Assembly (NCBI GenBank): GCA_029260575.1
Contig: JAJDDB010000009.1
Coordinates: 124,001 to 188,000 of the forward strand
DNA length: 64,000 nt
Reading direction: 5' to 3'
Source: Phycisphaerales bacterium
GTDB lineage: Bacteria > Planctomycetota > Phycisphaerae > Phycisphaerales > SM1A02
Positions 1-8,385 of the stretch are shown here, piece by piece. Under the pieces are notes generated by a model, which had not been told where the DNA came from, made no database searches, and worked only from the letters and a program-made list of their open reading frames with translations. The position numbers were made by a program, and so were the translations under genes. The first letter of the stretch is position 1. Every line of letters begins with the position of its first letter.

Positions 1-1
1 G

Positions 2-181
2 TGTGTGCAACAGGGCAAAAACACGCTCAGGCGGCGCAGCAAGTTCAATTTTGTGTTCATGGCATCGGAAAGCAGTCATCGCGCGACTTCCAATCTTTGG
101 AATGAATCATCAGATGACGAATCGAATGTTGCGGAGCAGCGTTTGAAGAATTCTTCCGCTTCAGCCATCGTCGCCGGGTAG
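2..181 (+). CDS. Possible 3' end of a gene cut by the window edge
   Basis: An open frame enters from the left edge and closes at a TAG at 179-181, giving about 59 residues that are basic at first and then rich in serine and asparagine. I recognise no family in it. Codon choice is not obviously different from the real genes nearby, so it may be the tail of a protein that starts outside the window, possibly the gene before the glycosyltransferase. A chance open frame is equally possible over this length. Confidence 0.25.
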   Translation, partial: CVQQGKNTLRRRSKFNFVFMASESSHRATSNLWNESSDDESNVAEQRLKNSSASAIVAG

Positions 182-509
182 TGACGGTGAGGTATGTCAT
201 ACGGCAGTGACCCGATTCGTCAGCCATGCTCGAAGAGATCAGTCGCAATCCACAATGCATTTACTTCGCGGTTGGGTGGACCCGTAAATTTGTGCTTCAC
301 TCGATACGCCGGTTTGCAGCAGTCCGGTCAGGGGCGTTCATTTGTCGCAGCCGGTCGCGTTGGATGCTTGAACGATCTGCGGCATGCAACACAATCGAAG
401 GGCGCGAGTTGGGTTGCCTTGCGGGACAAATCAGCTCCTGCTCGGTTTCAACAATCGCTACGAGAATACCATATGCATTTGCTCCACACTACGATGCTGA
501 TACTCGCTC
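182..509. other. Non-coding stretch before the first glycosyltransferase
   Basis: These 328 bases hold no open frame that I can support; the two short frames present run into the glycosyltransferase in another phase. A GATACT hexamer at 499-504 lies five bases before the ATG at 510 and could be the -10 box of a leaderless promoter. No convincing hairpin or repeat is seen. Confidence 0.3.
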
Positions 510-1673
510 ATGCGCATCATGCACATCTCAACCCGATTGATTCTCGGCGGCTCTCAGGAAAACACCGTCTTGTCCTGCGAAGGGCAGGCAGATCACGGTC
601 ATGATGTCGCGCTTGTTTTCGGCCCTATCTTCGGTCCTGAAGGTTCAATGCTCGATCGTGTCAAACGACATGGCGGAATCGAGGCAATTGAAACCCCGAA
701 TCTTGTGCGAGAACTGTCACTTTCTAGAGATCCGAAATGCTATCGCGATCTGTGCAAACTCATTGTTGCGTGGAAGCCGGATGTTGTACACACGCATTCG
801 TCCAAAGCGGGAATACTCGGCCGAATGGCCGGGTGGGCAGAACGTGTCCCTTGTGTCGTGCACACGGTACATGGGCCACCGTTTCATGCGTATGAGAAGA
901 AGTGGCGCAACGGCCTGTACATCGCAGCTGAACGTTACGCAGCCGGCAAATGCCATCGCATCATCTGCGTCGCAAAGGCAATGCGCGATCAATTCCTTGC
1001 AGCGAAAGTCGCCGTTCCCGAAAAATACGAAGTGGTGTATTCTGGAATGGAAGTCGATCACTATCTGAATCCTCAACACACTCGCGCCGATGTTCGCCGT
1101 GAGTTGGGCATCGACGAGAGCGACTTCGTCATCGGGACAATCGCCCGCCTGGCTGAGCACAAAGGCCATGATGACTTGCTCGATGCACTGAGCAGTACCA
1201 TGCGGGATAACCAGTCCATTCGTCTGCTTTGGGTTGGTGATGGTTGGTGGGCCAAGCGTCTGAAACAACGAATCGATGATGCAGGGTTACGACAACAGGT
1301 CACGTTGACCGGCCTCGTTTCGCCTGAAGAAATCCCCAGATATCTCCAGGCGATGGACGTGCTGGCGCATCCCAGTTATCGCGAGGGTCTGCCTCGAACT
1401 GTTGTGCAGGCACTTCTCAGTGGCATTGCAACAGTTGCCTATGATGTGGATGGCACCCGAGAAGTCTGCATCACCGGCGAGACTGGTCGTCTCGTGCCGC
1501 CTGGCGATCAAGTGCAGCTGTGTGAAGCGCTGCTCTGGATGCACGACCATCCGAAGCAACGGCAGGCAATGGGGCAAGCTGGGCGGGACAAATGCCGACA
1601 ACAGTTTGATGCTGCGGTCATGGTCTTGGAATTGGAACGCGTGTATGGACAAGTGCTCGGTACGAAACCGTGA
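510..1673 (+). CDS. Glycosyltransferase family 4 (GT-B fold)
   Basis: A 387-residue GT-B enzyme expected to move a sugar from a nucleotide-sugar to an envelope glycan acceptor at the inner membrane surface. The N-terminal half opens with MRIMHISTRLILGGSQ, the usual first strand and glycine loop, and carries DVVHTHSSKAGILGR near residues 94-108. The C-terminal half has IGTIARLAEHKGHDDL (about 209-224) and the HPSYREGLPRTVVQALL block (about 287-303) that contains the donor-binding glutamate. Length is normal for GT4. The downstream lipoprotein gene starts inside its last codons, so the two are probably cotranscribed. The acceptor and sugar cannot be told from sequence. Confidence 0.88.
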   Translation: MRIMHISTRLILGGSQENTVLSCEGQADHGHDVALVFGPIFGPEGSMLDRVKRHGGIEAIETPNLVRELSLSRDPKCYRDLCKLIVAWKPDVVHTHSSKAGILGRMAGWAERVPCVVHTVHGPPFHAYEKKWRNGLYIAAERYAAGKCHRIICVAKAMRDQFLAAKVAVPEKYEVVYSGMEVDHYLNPQHTRADVRRELGIDESDFVIGTIARLAEHKGHDDLLDALSSTMRDNQSIRLLWVGDGWWAKRLKQRIDDAGLRQQVTLTGLVSPEEIPRYLQAMDVLAHPSYREGLPRTVVQALLSGIATVAYDVDGTREVCITGETGRLVPPGDQVQLCEALLWMHDHPKQRQAMGQAGRDKCRQQFDAAVMVLELERVYGQVLGTKP

Positions 1674-3984
1674 CACGAAACGAGGTCGAAAACTGCAATC
1701 TACATGTGCAGCTTTGATCGTGGTTCTCGCAGCATGTACGCAGTCAGCAGCTGCTCAATTTTTTGAATTCGAACAATCGGCCAGTCCGCCCCAGCTCGAT
1801 GAATTTACCTATTGCGCCGAATTAATCGGAACACTCGAATCCGAGATCGCTGCATTCATTGGCAGCGAGCGCGATGCTGACCCGGTTGAACAGGTTGTGC
1901 TGCGTGCTTCTGTTAACGTACGAATCATCGCAGCAGATGTACTCGCCGCTGGCGACGCTGGAGGTCCCAAGGGATCCATTGCTGTTCTCTTTGGCATGAC
2001 GTTGGCAGACGGCCGTCACAAACTGGACGAGACGTTGCAACGTCTCAACAGCCTTGCCCGTCAGGTCGAGCAATCGCAGGGCAATATTGACCCGGCGGTG
2101 CAGCAGCGATTCACCGAAGCTCTGCGTCTCGTGAAGATGTTCAACGAATTGGCGATCAATAACGCAGGCGCAATGCGCGAAATTGATCCTGGGCGTTTGC
2201 GGATGACGTTGTCGACGACTTTCACGCCGCTTGGGGACGCTGTGGTCATACTAGATCGCGCGGATGTCATCTCACATTGGGTGCCTGTTGGTCTTGCGAA
2301 TCACAACGCAGCCGGTGCGAATCTGCTCGCGCAGCGCAATCGACAATCCGTTGGCAATCGTCCGCAACCATCGATCAAGGAATTGTCGGATCGGGTCACA
2401 ACGGTCTTGATGCGCGATGACGTGCGTGATGAATTGCAACGCGTTGCGGATTTTCTGCGCCGCGGCGCTGAGTTTCCGGAACTGCGCCCGCGCGTGCGGT
2501 TGTACCAGGCGCACATTGCTCAGGTGCTCGATCTGGCTGAATCGCTTGCTGCAGCCTCGTGGATCGGAGTGACTTCGCAAGACGTGTATGCGGATCGGAT
2601 CAAGATGGGGGTGCTGCTGTTTAAAGACCCGCGCACACGTGAGCGCGGTCAGCGCTATCTCGATCGGCTGGAAGCATCGCGCACGACTATAGATCGCATC
2701 ACTTCGCTGAAGACTGCCCAGCACGAGAATAAATCGAATCTTGACCCGCTCATCAAAGCGTTTCTTGCTGCCGATTCCATGATCGAAAACGCGGCGCAAG
2801 CTGAACAGGGAAGGCAGCAACTCGTGCGATTGACGTCCGTGCTGGATCGCATGATCGAATATCGCGAGCTGCAGGAGATGGAACTTCGCAGGGAACTGCG
2901 CATTGTACATCGTCAGCTTCTGGATGCGTACGAAAGCGCTGAGGGCGCACTGCTTAAGGAAATTGACACGCTCAGCGGCGACCCCGCAGCGCTCGCAGAT
3001 CCGGCATTCGCAAGTTTGATGAACGATCAGAACCAATATCTCGAGGACCTGCTGCGGATTCGGCGTGTGCCCGGCTGGGTGGATCAGATGACGCTTATCG
3101 CGCCACGATCTGCCGGGCCATTCTATGCGCAAGCGCGCAAGATGACTGCATGGCTGCTCGATCCGAATCGTCGGCCGGATGCGATTCGCGCAATGCAACA
3201 GTTTGAGCAACAGCTCTTGCTGTTTCATCCGCTGCCGTTTGAGCAGGAACTTGCTGCAGCTTCGCCTGGGGCAATCGCAGCGACCGGCGGGCTGCACGAT
3301 CAATTGCTTCAGCACATCAACGAACAGCGGCAGGACTGGGCCCAGAAGTGGGGCGATGGCAATGCGTCAAGCCCTGCGGCGATTCGACTCCTGTTGCTGT
3401 ATCGGTTGCTGCTCACGATGGCGGATACGACCGAAGTGCTGCGTCTGCAGGGCGACGCATCGCTCTTGAATCGATGGGCTGCATGGGAAACCACGCCGCA
3501 AGTCATTGCCCGCGCGATCAGTGATCTGCCGACGCGCCTAAAGCTTGCAAGCAGTGCCGCAATCGATGGCAACAACGTCGAGCTGGAAAGCAATCTGAAT
3601 CGCATTGACGATGACCTGCCGCTTGCCAAACTCATGGGCCGGCTGACTGCGATGCTCAGTGATGCGCTTGTGCAACTTCCCGATGGCGCCGCGTCGACCT
3701 GCGGGCAGATTATCAATGGACCGGATTCCAATTCCTGGTTTGATGAGCGCTTGCCGAAACTCGCGGACATCTGCAGGTATGCCCTGGAGCAGGAATACGC
3801 ACAGGCAACCGGTCGCGGTCAATTGGCCGGTGATCTGCGGCTGCATGTCAACGACACATCTTCGCAATTGCTGGAACTTCTCGGCGATCGGCGCGAACCT
3901 GTTCCATCCTTGATCGGATTCGACGGTTCTGATCCCATGCCGGAAGTTGAAATGCCGAACATGCCCCAACGACGCAAACGATAA
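1645..3984 (+). CDS. Large predicted lipoprotein of unknown function
   Basis: A 779-residue protein that I do not recognise. I place the start at ATG 1645, 29 bases inside the glycosyltransferase gene, because it gives a basic N-terminus followed by a hydrophobic stretch ending in LAAC, a good lipobox, and then AAAQ. The longer frame back to 1402 has no signal peptide and is unlikely. The rest is mostly charged and helix-like, with many Gln, Leu and Arg residues and no obvious catalytic motif. It ends in basic residues (QRRKR). It is probably anchored in a membrane by a lipid and may be a scaffold or periplasmic partner of the preceding enzyme; that is inference from position only. Confidence 0.6.
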   Translation: MDKCSVRNRDTKRGRKLQSTCAALIVVLAACTQSAAAQFFEFEQSASPPQLDEFTYCAELIGTLESEIAAFIGSERDADPVEQVVLRASVNVRIIAADVLAAGDAGGPKGSIAVLFGMTLADGRHKLDETLQRLNSLARQVEQSQGNIDPAVQQRFTEALRLVKMFNELAINNAGAMREIDPGRLRMTLSTTFTPLGDAVVILDRADVISHWVPVGLANHNAAGANLLAQRNRQSVGNRPQPSIKELSDRVTTVLMRDDVRDELQRVADFLRRGAEFPELRPRVRLYQAHIAQVLDLAESLAAASWIGVTSQDVYADRIKMGVLLFKDPRTRERGQRYLDRLEASRTTIDRITSLKTAQHENKSNLDPLIKAFLAADSMIENAAQAEQGRQQLVRLTSVLDRMIEYRELQEMELRRELRIVHRQLLDAYESAEGALLKEIDTLSGDPAALADPAFASLMNDQNQYLEDLLRIRRVPGWVDQMTLIAPRSAGPFYAQARKMTAWLLDPNRRPDAIRAMQQFEQQLLLFHPLPFEQELAAASPGAIAATGGLHDQLLQHINEQRQDWAQKWGDGNASSPAAIRLLLLYRLLLTMADTTEVLRLQGDASLLNRWAAWETTPQVIARAISDLPTRLKLASSAAIDGNNVELESNLNRIDDDLPLAKLMGRLTAMLSDALVQLPDGAASTCGQIINGPDSNSWFDERLPKLADICRYALEQEYAQATGRGQLAGDLRLHVNDTSSQLLELLGDRREPVPSLIGFDGSDPMPEVEMPNMPQRRKR

Positions 3985-3995
3985 CGGGAATGCGG

Positions 3996-4001
3996 TACAA
4001 T
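3996..4001 (+). promoter_or_regulatory. Candidate -10 box (TACAAT) before the BshB1-like gene
   Basis: TACAAT follows GG in the gap after the lipoprotein gene, about 56 bases before ATG 4058. The same GTACAAT string precedes several other genes here. No matching -35 box is clear. Confidence 0.35.
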
Positions 4002-4057
4002 TGATTCTTGAAGCGACTGCGGCGCATTGAAACATTCTCACCTGAGGCACGTCAAGC

Positions 4058-4741
4058 ATGACGAACATTATTGTTGTCGGTCCGCATCCGGATGATCAGG
4101 AACTTGGCATGGGCGGAACGATCGCCAGGCTTGCTGATCAAGGGCATAATGTTCTGCTGTTGGATATGACCAACGGCGAACCCACACCCTTCGGCGATCC
4201 GGAAACCCGTGCCCATGAAGCCGCAGCGGCTGCGAAAATCCTCGGCGTCGAGCGCACATGCATCAACCTGCCCAACCGTACTGTTGAACACACAGTCGCA
4301 GCACGCCATCTCGTGGCTGGCGAAATTCGAAAGCACCAGGCGCAGATTGTATTTCTGCCGTTCTTTGAGGATGCGCATCCGGATCATCGCGCGACCACGC
4401 GCATTGTTGAAGATGCGCGGTTTGACGCCAAGCTGACCAAAACCGAACTGCCTGGCGAGCCGATCTATCCGAAGTGGATGATCTATTACTACTGCACACA
4501 TTTGCGTTGGGTTGCCAACCCCACATTCCTGATGGACATCACCGGCTATCAGCAGCGTAAGCGTGATTCGATTGTGGCCTACGACAGCCAGTTCGTGAAG
4601 CCGAAGAAAAACCAGCGGATTGTGGAGTGGGTTGACGCTGCGAACCACTATTTCGGCAGCAGAATCGGCGTGGAGTTCGCCGAGCCGTTCTATTCGAAGG
4701 AGCCGATGGGGCTGAACTCGCTGGATTCGATGGTAATTTAA
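4058..4741 (+). CDS. bshB1: PIG-L family deacetylase, BshB1-like
   Basis: A 227-residue zinc-dependent N-deacetylase. In bacillithiol synthesis this family removes the acetyl group from GlcNAc-malate. Metal-binding motifs are visible: PHPDD at residues 9-13 and AHPDH near 107-111. The stretch NGEPTPFGDPETRAHEA followed by AAAKILG is typical of the BshB1 branch rather than of mycothiol MshB. No bshA or bshC is in the window, so the thiol pathway is inferred from family resemblance; another GlcNAc-type substrate is possible. GAGG at about 4043 is a distant ribosome binding site. The next gene follows after 11 bases. Confidence 0.75.
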   Translation: MTNIIVVGPHPDDQELGMGGTIARLADQGHNVLLLDMTNGEPTPFGDPETRAHEAAAAAKILGVERTCINLPNRTVEHTVAARHLVAGEIRKHQAQIVFLPFFEDAHPDHRATTRIVEDARFDAKLTKTELPGEPIYPKWMIYYYCTHLRWVANPTFLMDITGYQQRKRDSIVAYDSQFVKPKKNQRIVEWVDAANHYFGSRIGVEFAEPFYSKEPMGLNSLDSMVI

Positions 4742-4752
4742 GGAAGTGACCC

Positions 4753-5127
4753 ATGGCGATTCCGGCTATTTCATTCAGTGCGATGGTTTTCGTGTTTGCG
4801 ATCTGGCTCTATCTCGAAGTCCGCAACGTTCGACGAATTGCTCGCATCATCGTCGGTTGTATGTTTCCAGTCGTCCTTACGTTCTCGATAGTCGAGAAAG
4901 ACATTCTGGATGATGTTTCAGACAACAAGTCTGGATATCTGTTGTGGTTGGCTGAGGGGTTCATGATTGACGGGTTGGAGAGTGGGCAGGAGGACGAAGT
5001 CCTCGCGGCTGTGCGAGAAGCGCATGAAGCCGACGGAATGTTGATTCCGATTCATGAACGAGCGAGGGCGCTCCATACTCTGCTCCATCATCAGTTATAC
5101 GATGGAACGGAATCCGAGTCCGAGTGA
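4753..5127 (+). CDS. Small membrane protein of unknown function
   Basis: A 124-residue protein starting at ATG 4753 with GGAAG just upstream, 11 bases after the deacetylase stop, so probably in the same operon. Residues 5-22 are a hydrophobic segment (FSAMVFVFAIWLYLEV), and a second short one lies around 30-44. The rest is acidic, ending in a run of Glu and Ser. No family recognised. Confidence 0.6.
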   Translation: MAIPAISFSAMVFVFAIWLYLEVRNVRRIARIIVGCMFPVVLTFSIVEKDILDDVSDNKSGYLLWLAEGFMIDGLESGQEDEVLAAVREAHEADGMLIPIHERARALHTLLHHQLYDGTESESE

Positions 5128-5251
5128 GTCGGATGTGGGGATTCTCTTCGTTGGTCGCGGATGGCGCGGGGAAGACTACATCTGAGCCCGTCGTGACGTA
5201 ATCAGGCAGGCCGCAGCCGTACACTGTGTGCCATGCAGTGGGAATTGAAGT

Positions 5252-5812
5252 GTGACGACAAAAATCCACCTCGCTACACGCGCGGATCTTCCCGCGATTC
5301 TTGCGATAAGCAACCACTACGCGCTGACCACATCGGCGAACTTTGCAGTCGAACCGGAGCCGCTCGAACAGTGGCAGCGTGACTTCGATGCAATGCACGA
5401 ACGCTATCCGTGGCTGGTGGCGATTGATTCGAAAATGAACGTCATCGGCTTTGCCAAAGCGTCGCCGTGGAAGGGACGCTGTGCCTACGCGCACTCAGCA
5501 GAAATCACTGTGTACCTGCAGCCGGAGCTTCGCAGCCGCGGCATCGGCCGGGCGCTGTATGACAGACTTTTTGCGATACTGCGGGCGCAGGGATATCGCA
5601 CTGCCCTTGCAGGCATTACGCTGCCCAACGACGTGAGCGTTCGACTACACGAAGCGATGGGAATGAAACGCGTCGCACTGCTTGAGCGCGTCGGATGGAA
5701 GTTTGATCGTTGGCATGATGTGGGGTACTGGCAGGTGCAACTCATTGACGACGATGCGCCGCCAGCGTCAATCGAACTTGTACAGGATGTCATTGCGGAG
5801 TGCGGCTTCTAA
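5252..5812 (+). CDS. GNAT N-acetyltransferase, phosphinothricin acetyltransferase-like
   Basis: A 186-residue acetyl-CoA-dependent N-acetyltransferase of the Pat/YncA type. It has the family pattern: IHLATRADLPAILAISNHY at the start, AEITVYLQPELRSRGIG with the acetyl-CoA pyrophosphate loop at about residues 88-106, and HEAMGMKRVALLERVGWK near the end. The start is GTG 5252. Family members acetylate small amines such as methionine sulfone or phosphinothricin; the natural substrate here is unknown. It converges with the next gene and overlaps its stop by four bases. Confidence 0.85.
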   Translation: MTTKIHLATRADLPAILAISNHYALTTSANFAVEPEPLEQWQRDFDAMHERYPWLVAIDSKMNVIGFAKASPWKGRCAYAHSAEITVYLQPELRSRGIGRALYDRLFAILRAQGYRTALAGITLPNDVSVRLHEAMGMKRVALLERVGWKFDRWHDVGYWQVQLIDDDAPPASIELVQDVIAECGF

Positions 5813-6801
5813 TCACTGCCTGAATCATCGACCGGACGCACTCTGCCAAGCAATCGCGCCACCGGCGTGCCGAACATCGCTTCAACAGATAATTCCGGGA
5901 ACGGAATTGGATTCCTGCCGCCGAAGAGTTTTGTGACTGCTGTCGCCATAATGCGAATCCCAGCCCAGGCGCGAGTGAAGAAGTTCGAACCGCCGCCCAC
6001 ACCGTTGGGGCGGAACATCAGCACCGTTACATCATCGCCGGTGAGGTTCTCGGGATGCAGCGATTCAACGCGCTTTCGCAATTGCTGCACGACGGTATTC
6101 GGATCGGAACCGTCAAGCTGCCGGACGATTTCAAGCAGTCCGTCCAAACCGAGCATCTCTCCATCGGCGTTCTGCGATTCCATCAGTGCATCTGTGTACA
6201 TCAAAACAACATCGCCGATGTCCAATCGCACGCGCAGTTCGTCGTATTCAGTTTCGCGAATAATGCCGAGCGGCATGTTGGACAGATCCGCAGCCTTCTT
6301 CGATTCACGGTCGTCATGGTTGATATACGACCATGACTTCGTGCGAGTGCGCCACAGCAGCGGCGGCGGATGACCTGCATTGCTGATGATAAGCTGCGAG
6401 CGCGGCGCGAAGAAACTCGCCACGACGCTCGTCGCAAAGCGCTGTCCGTCAAGTCTTCCAAGCGCTCGATTCATCATTCGCACGAACCGGCGCTGTTCAA
6501 TGTGGTTGACGTAGCGGCGCATGATGCGCCGAAGTGTTGCTGCGGTTTCTGCAACTGTTTCGCCATGGCCGCTGACATCAGCAAGCAGCAGCCGGGTAAT
6601 ACGTCCGGTTGCGCAGCTTGAAACATAATGCACATCGCCGCCGGATGAATCGCCATGCCACGGACGGCTGTACACCCAAGCGTCCAGGCCGGCCATGATC
6701 ACGCCGCTGTCCACCGCGCGGTTGGAGCCCCACACCTCCATGCACTGCATGCGATGCGATTCTGAAGGCGACTGTGTGTTTGCATTGTGCAGCGTGGACA
6801 T
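5809..6801 (-). CDS. SpoIIE/RsbU-type serine phosphatase (PP2C-like)
   Basis: A 330-residue metal-dependent phosphatase of the family that dephosphorylates anti-sigma factor antagonists in partner-switching systems. The metal-ligand motifs are present: SSGGDVHY (about 52-59), LLADVSGHGE (about 72-81), ISNAGHPPPLL (about 140-150), VLMYTDALMES (about 206-216) and GDDVTVLM (about 261-268). No PAS, GAF, HAMP or response-regulator domain is attached, so the input must come from a partner. The C-terminus continues about 60 residues past the domain with a short hydrophobic piece. No STAS or HPK-like kinase gene is in the window. Confidence 0.85.
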   Translation of the reverse strand: MSTLHNANTQSPSESHRMQCMEVWGSNRAVDSGVIMAGLDAWVYSRPWHGDSSGGDVHYVSSCATGRITRLLLADVSGHGETVAETAATLRRIMRRYVNHIEQRRFVRMMNRALGRLDGQRFATSVVASFFAPRSQLIISNAGHPPPLLWRTRTKSWSYINHDDRESKKAADLSNMPLGIIRETEYDELRVRLDIGDVVLMYTDALMESQNADGEMLGLDGLLEIVRQLDGSDPNTVVQQLRKRVESLHPENLTGDDVTVLMFRPNGVGGGSNFFTRAWAGIRIMATAVTKLFGGRNPIPFPELSVEAMFGTPVARLLGRVRPVDDSGSD

Positions 6802-6884
6802 CTGGTATTGATCTCATCCCACCTTGATCTACAACACCGCAAGCCGCCACAGTATTCACATGAAACGCGACAGGGGATACTCGC

Positions 6885-7352
6885 TCAGGAGCCGGTGCTG
6901 CCGAAGCCGCCTGCCCCGCGTGCAGTGTCTTCGAGCGAATCAACTTCAATCAACTCTGCTCGAACAACGGGTGCAATGACCATTTGTGCGATGCGCATAT
7001 TCGGATCAACCGTAAACGATGCCTTGCCGAGGTTGATCAACGGCACACAGACCTCACCGCGGTAGTCAGCATCAATTGTTCCCGGCGCGTTGGGGATTGA
7101 GATGCCGTGCTTCACCGCCAAGCCGCTGCGTGGGCGAACCTGAGCTTCATATCCGTCGGGCACAGCCATCGCAAAGCCGCACGGAACAAGCGCGATATCC
7201 CCTGCGGCAAGAGTAATCGGCTGTTGCAACGCGGCATGAAGATCCATACCTGCAGCATGATCTGTTTGGTACGAAGGCAGGTCCGCAATCTCTGAAATAC
7301 GTCGAATCGCAACAGCCACCGCTGCGCCGCAATCTAGTGTTGAAGGAGTCAT
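6885..7352 (-). CDS. dut: Deoxyuridine 5'-triphosphate nucleotidohydrolase
   Basis: A 155-residue dUTPase that hydrolyses dUTP to dUMP, keeping uracil out of DNA and feeding thymidylate synthesis. All five family motifs are visible: AAGMDLHAA (motif 1), [12 protein letters not shown] (2), [11 protein letters not shown] (3), RIAQMVI (4) and the C-terminal [10 protein letters not shown] (5) that closes the active site. It is a normal trimeric type. The ATG at 7352 has no Shine-Dalgarno but has TACACT six bases upstream, suggesting a leaderless start. The SpoIIE-type gene follows on the same strand after 83 bases. Confidence 0.95.
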   Translation of the reverse strand: MTPSTLDCGAAVAVAIRRISEIADLPSYQTDHAAGMDLHAALQQPITLAAGDIALVPCGFAMAVPDGYEAQVRPRSGLAVKHGISIPNAPGTIDADYRGEVCVPLINLGKASFTVDPNMRIAQMVIAPVVRAELIEVDSLEDTARGAGGFGSTGS

Positions 7353-7358
7353 TACTGA

Positions 7359-7364
7359 AGTGTA
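7359..7364 (-). promoter_or_regulatory. Candidate leaderless -10 box of dut
   Basis: On the minus strand TACACT is followed by six bases and then the dut ATG at 7352. This spacing puts transcription start at or next to the start codon. Confidence 0.45.
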
Positions 7365-7394
7365 CCGGCTGCCGATGTGTTCAGCGTGCGCCCG

Positions 7395-7820
7395 TCACCA
7401 GATTCTGAAGTTGGGGATCAGCAACATCGACAGACCAAGCAGAGCGATCACGCAGACAGCGACGCTGATGAAGATCGCCATCTTTGCGACTTCGGAGTTG
7501 TGCGCCGCTTCAAGTGGTTTGGCGCCTTTCCTGCCATAACCCGCAAACCGAAGTGGCAGCCGGGCCAGTGCCTGCTGCCAGTTGGCAAGCGATCTGCCTT
7601 GATAGGCTTGAAGAGCGTACAGATTGATGAGTATTGCAAGGGCAGCGCAATACCCCAGCAGGATTTCCTTCCATGAGATGCCGAAGTTCGCAAGGTGCGC
7701 CAGGAAACCGACAAAGCCGCCGATCAGCGCAAACGCAATGTAGACTGCGATGTCGTTGGACCTTGCATTGGATGACTGCGGGCGGCCCTTGGCTTTTCCC
7801 TTGTGATGACCGGTGCTCAT
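7395..7820 (-). CDS. Small membrane protein of unknown function
   Basis: A 141-residue protein with a basic, low-complexity N-terminus (MSTGHHKGKAKGRPQSSN) and three likely membrane segments at about residues 26-44, 50-68 and 113-136. No family recognised. Its ATG overlaps the stop of the upstream gene in an ATGA (7817-7820), so the two are translationally coupled and probably act together. Confidence 0.6.
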   Translation of the reverse strand: MSTGHHKGKAKGRPQSSNARSNDIAVYIAFALIGGFVGFLAHLANFGISWKEILLGYCAALAILINLYALQAYQGRSLANWQQALARLPLRFAGYGRKGAKPLEAAHNSEVAKMAIFISVAVCVIALLGLSMLLIPNFRIW

Positions 7821-8209
7821 GGCAGCAATGCCAACGATGTCTGTGCAGATGCGCTGCGCAACTGCTCGCTATTGAAGTTGCGCTTGGGGCGGAGCATCTC
7901 ATCACACGCGGCGCTATTGACGTGAATCACAGCCGGCCTGTTGTTCGTTTCGCGAGTCTGCTCTAACTCGTGCATCGTGCCGAGAAGCGATTCGGTACGT
8001 GCGATCGCGGTTTCAATGGAACTGCGACCTGTAATGGATTTCATCGGGTCCGGCCGTCCCGATTCGCTTTGGCGCAGCTCAGCTTCCTGCTGAGCGATGG
8101 CAAGTTGCGACAGGAGATCCTCCGCCTGACGGATAACATCCGTAACACGTCGATCTTTCGATGCAGTTGTTGTTGTACGCGCCGCTATCTTCATGGTCTG
8201 CATTGCCAT
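7817..8209 (-). CDS. Small soluble protein of unknown function
   Basis: A 130-residue protein. The start is set at ATG 8209 because GGAGG lies eight bases before it; the frame extends back to GTG 8227 but that codon has no ribosome binding site. The central part (DVIRQAEDLLSQLAIAQQEA) is helical with a short coiled-coil look, and the flanks are rich in Ser, Thr and Arg. No family recognised. It is coupled by ATGA to the membrane protein downstream. Confidence 0.55.
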   Translation of the reverse strand: MAMQTMKIAARTTTTASKDRRVTDVIRQAEDLLSQLAIAQQEAELRQSESGRPDPMKSITGRSSIETAIARTESLLGTMHELEQTRETNNRPAVIHVNSAACDEMLRPKRNFNSEQLRSASAQTSLALLP

Positions 8210-8385
8210 GGCGGAATCCTCCACCACATTCAGGCATGCATCGATCGTTCACACGATCACACACAGCCTTCATGAAACGAAACATTGTCCATGCTGCAAT
8301 TGTCGGGTGCAAGCCGGGTGAAACTTGCAAAAACCCGGTTATCCACAATCTGTCACGGCGGCGCAACCTGCTTTTTGCCAGCCGG

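Noticed and set aside
2272-3315. Long antisense open frame (347 codons) within the lipoprotein gene
   Set aside because: It lies wholly opposite a good coding frame with a signal peptide, has no family motif, and is a codon-bias shadow.
8314-8338. CCGGGT/ACCCGG hairpin after the capD-like gene
   Set aside because: Six-base stem with a 13-base loop and no T-run on the minus strand; too weak to call a terminator.
8339-8347. TTATCCACA, a perfect match to the DnaA box consensus
   Set aside because: A single copy with no cluster, no AT-rich unwinding region and no dnaA or dnaN nearby; this is not evidence of an origin.
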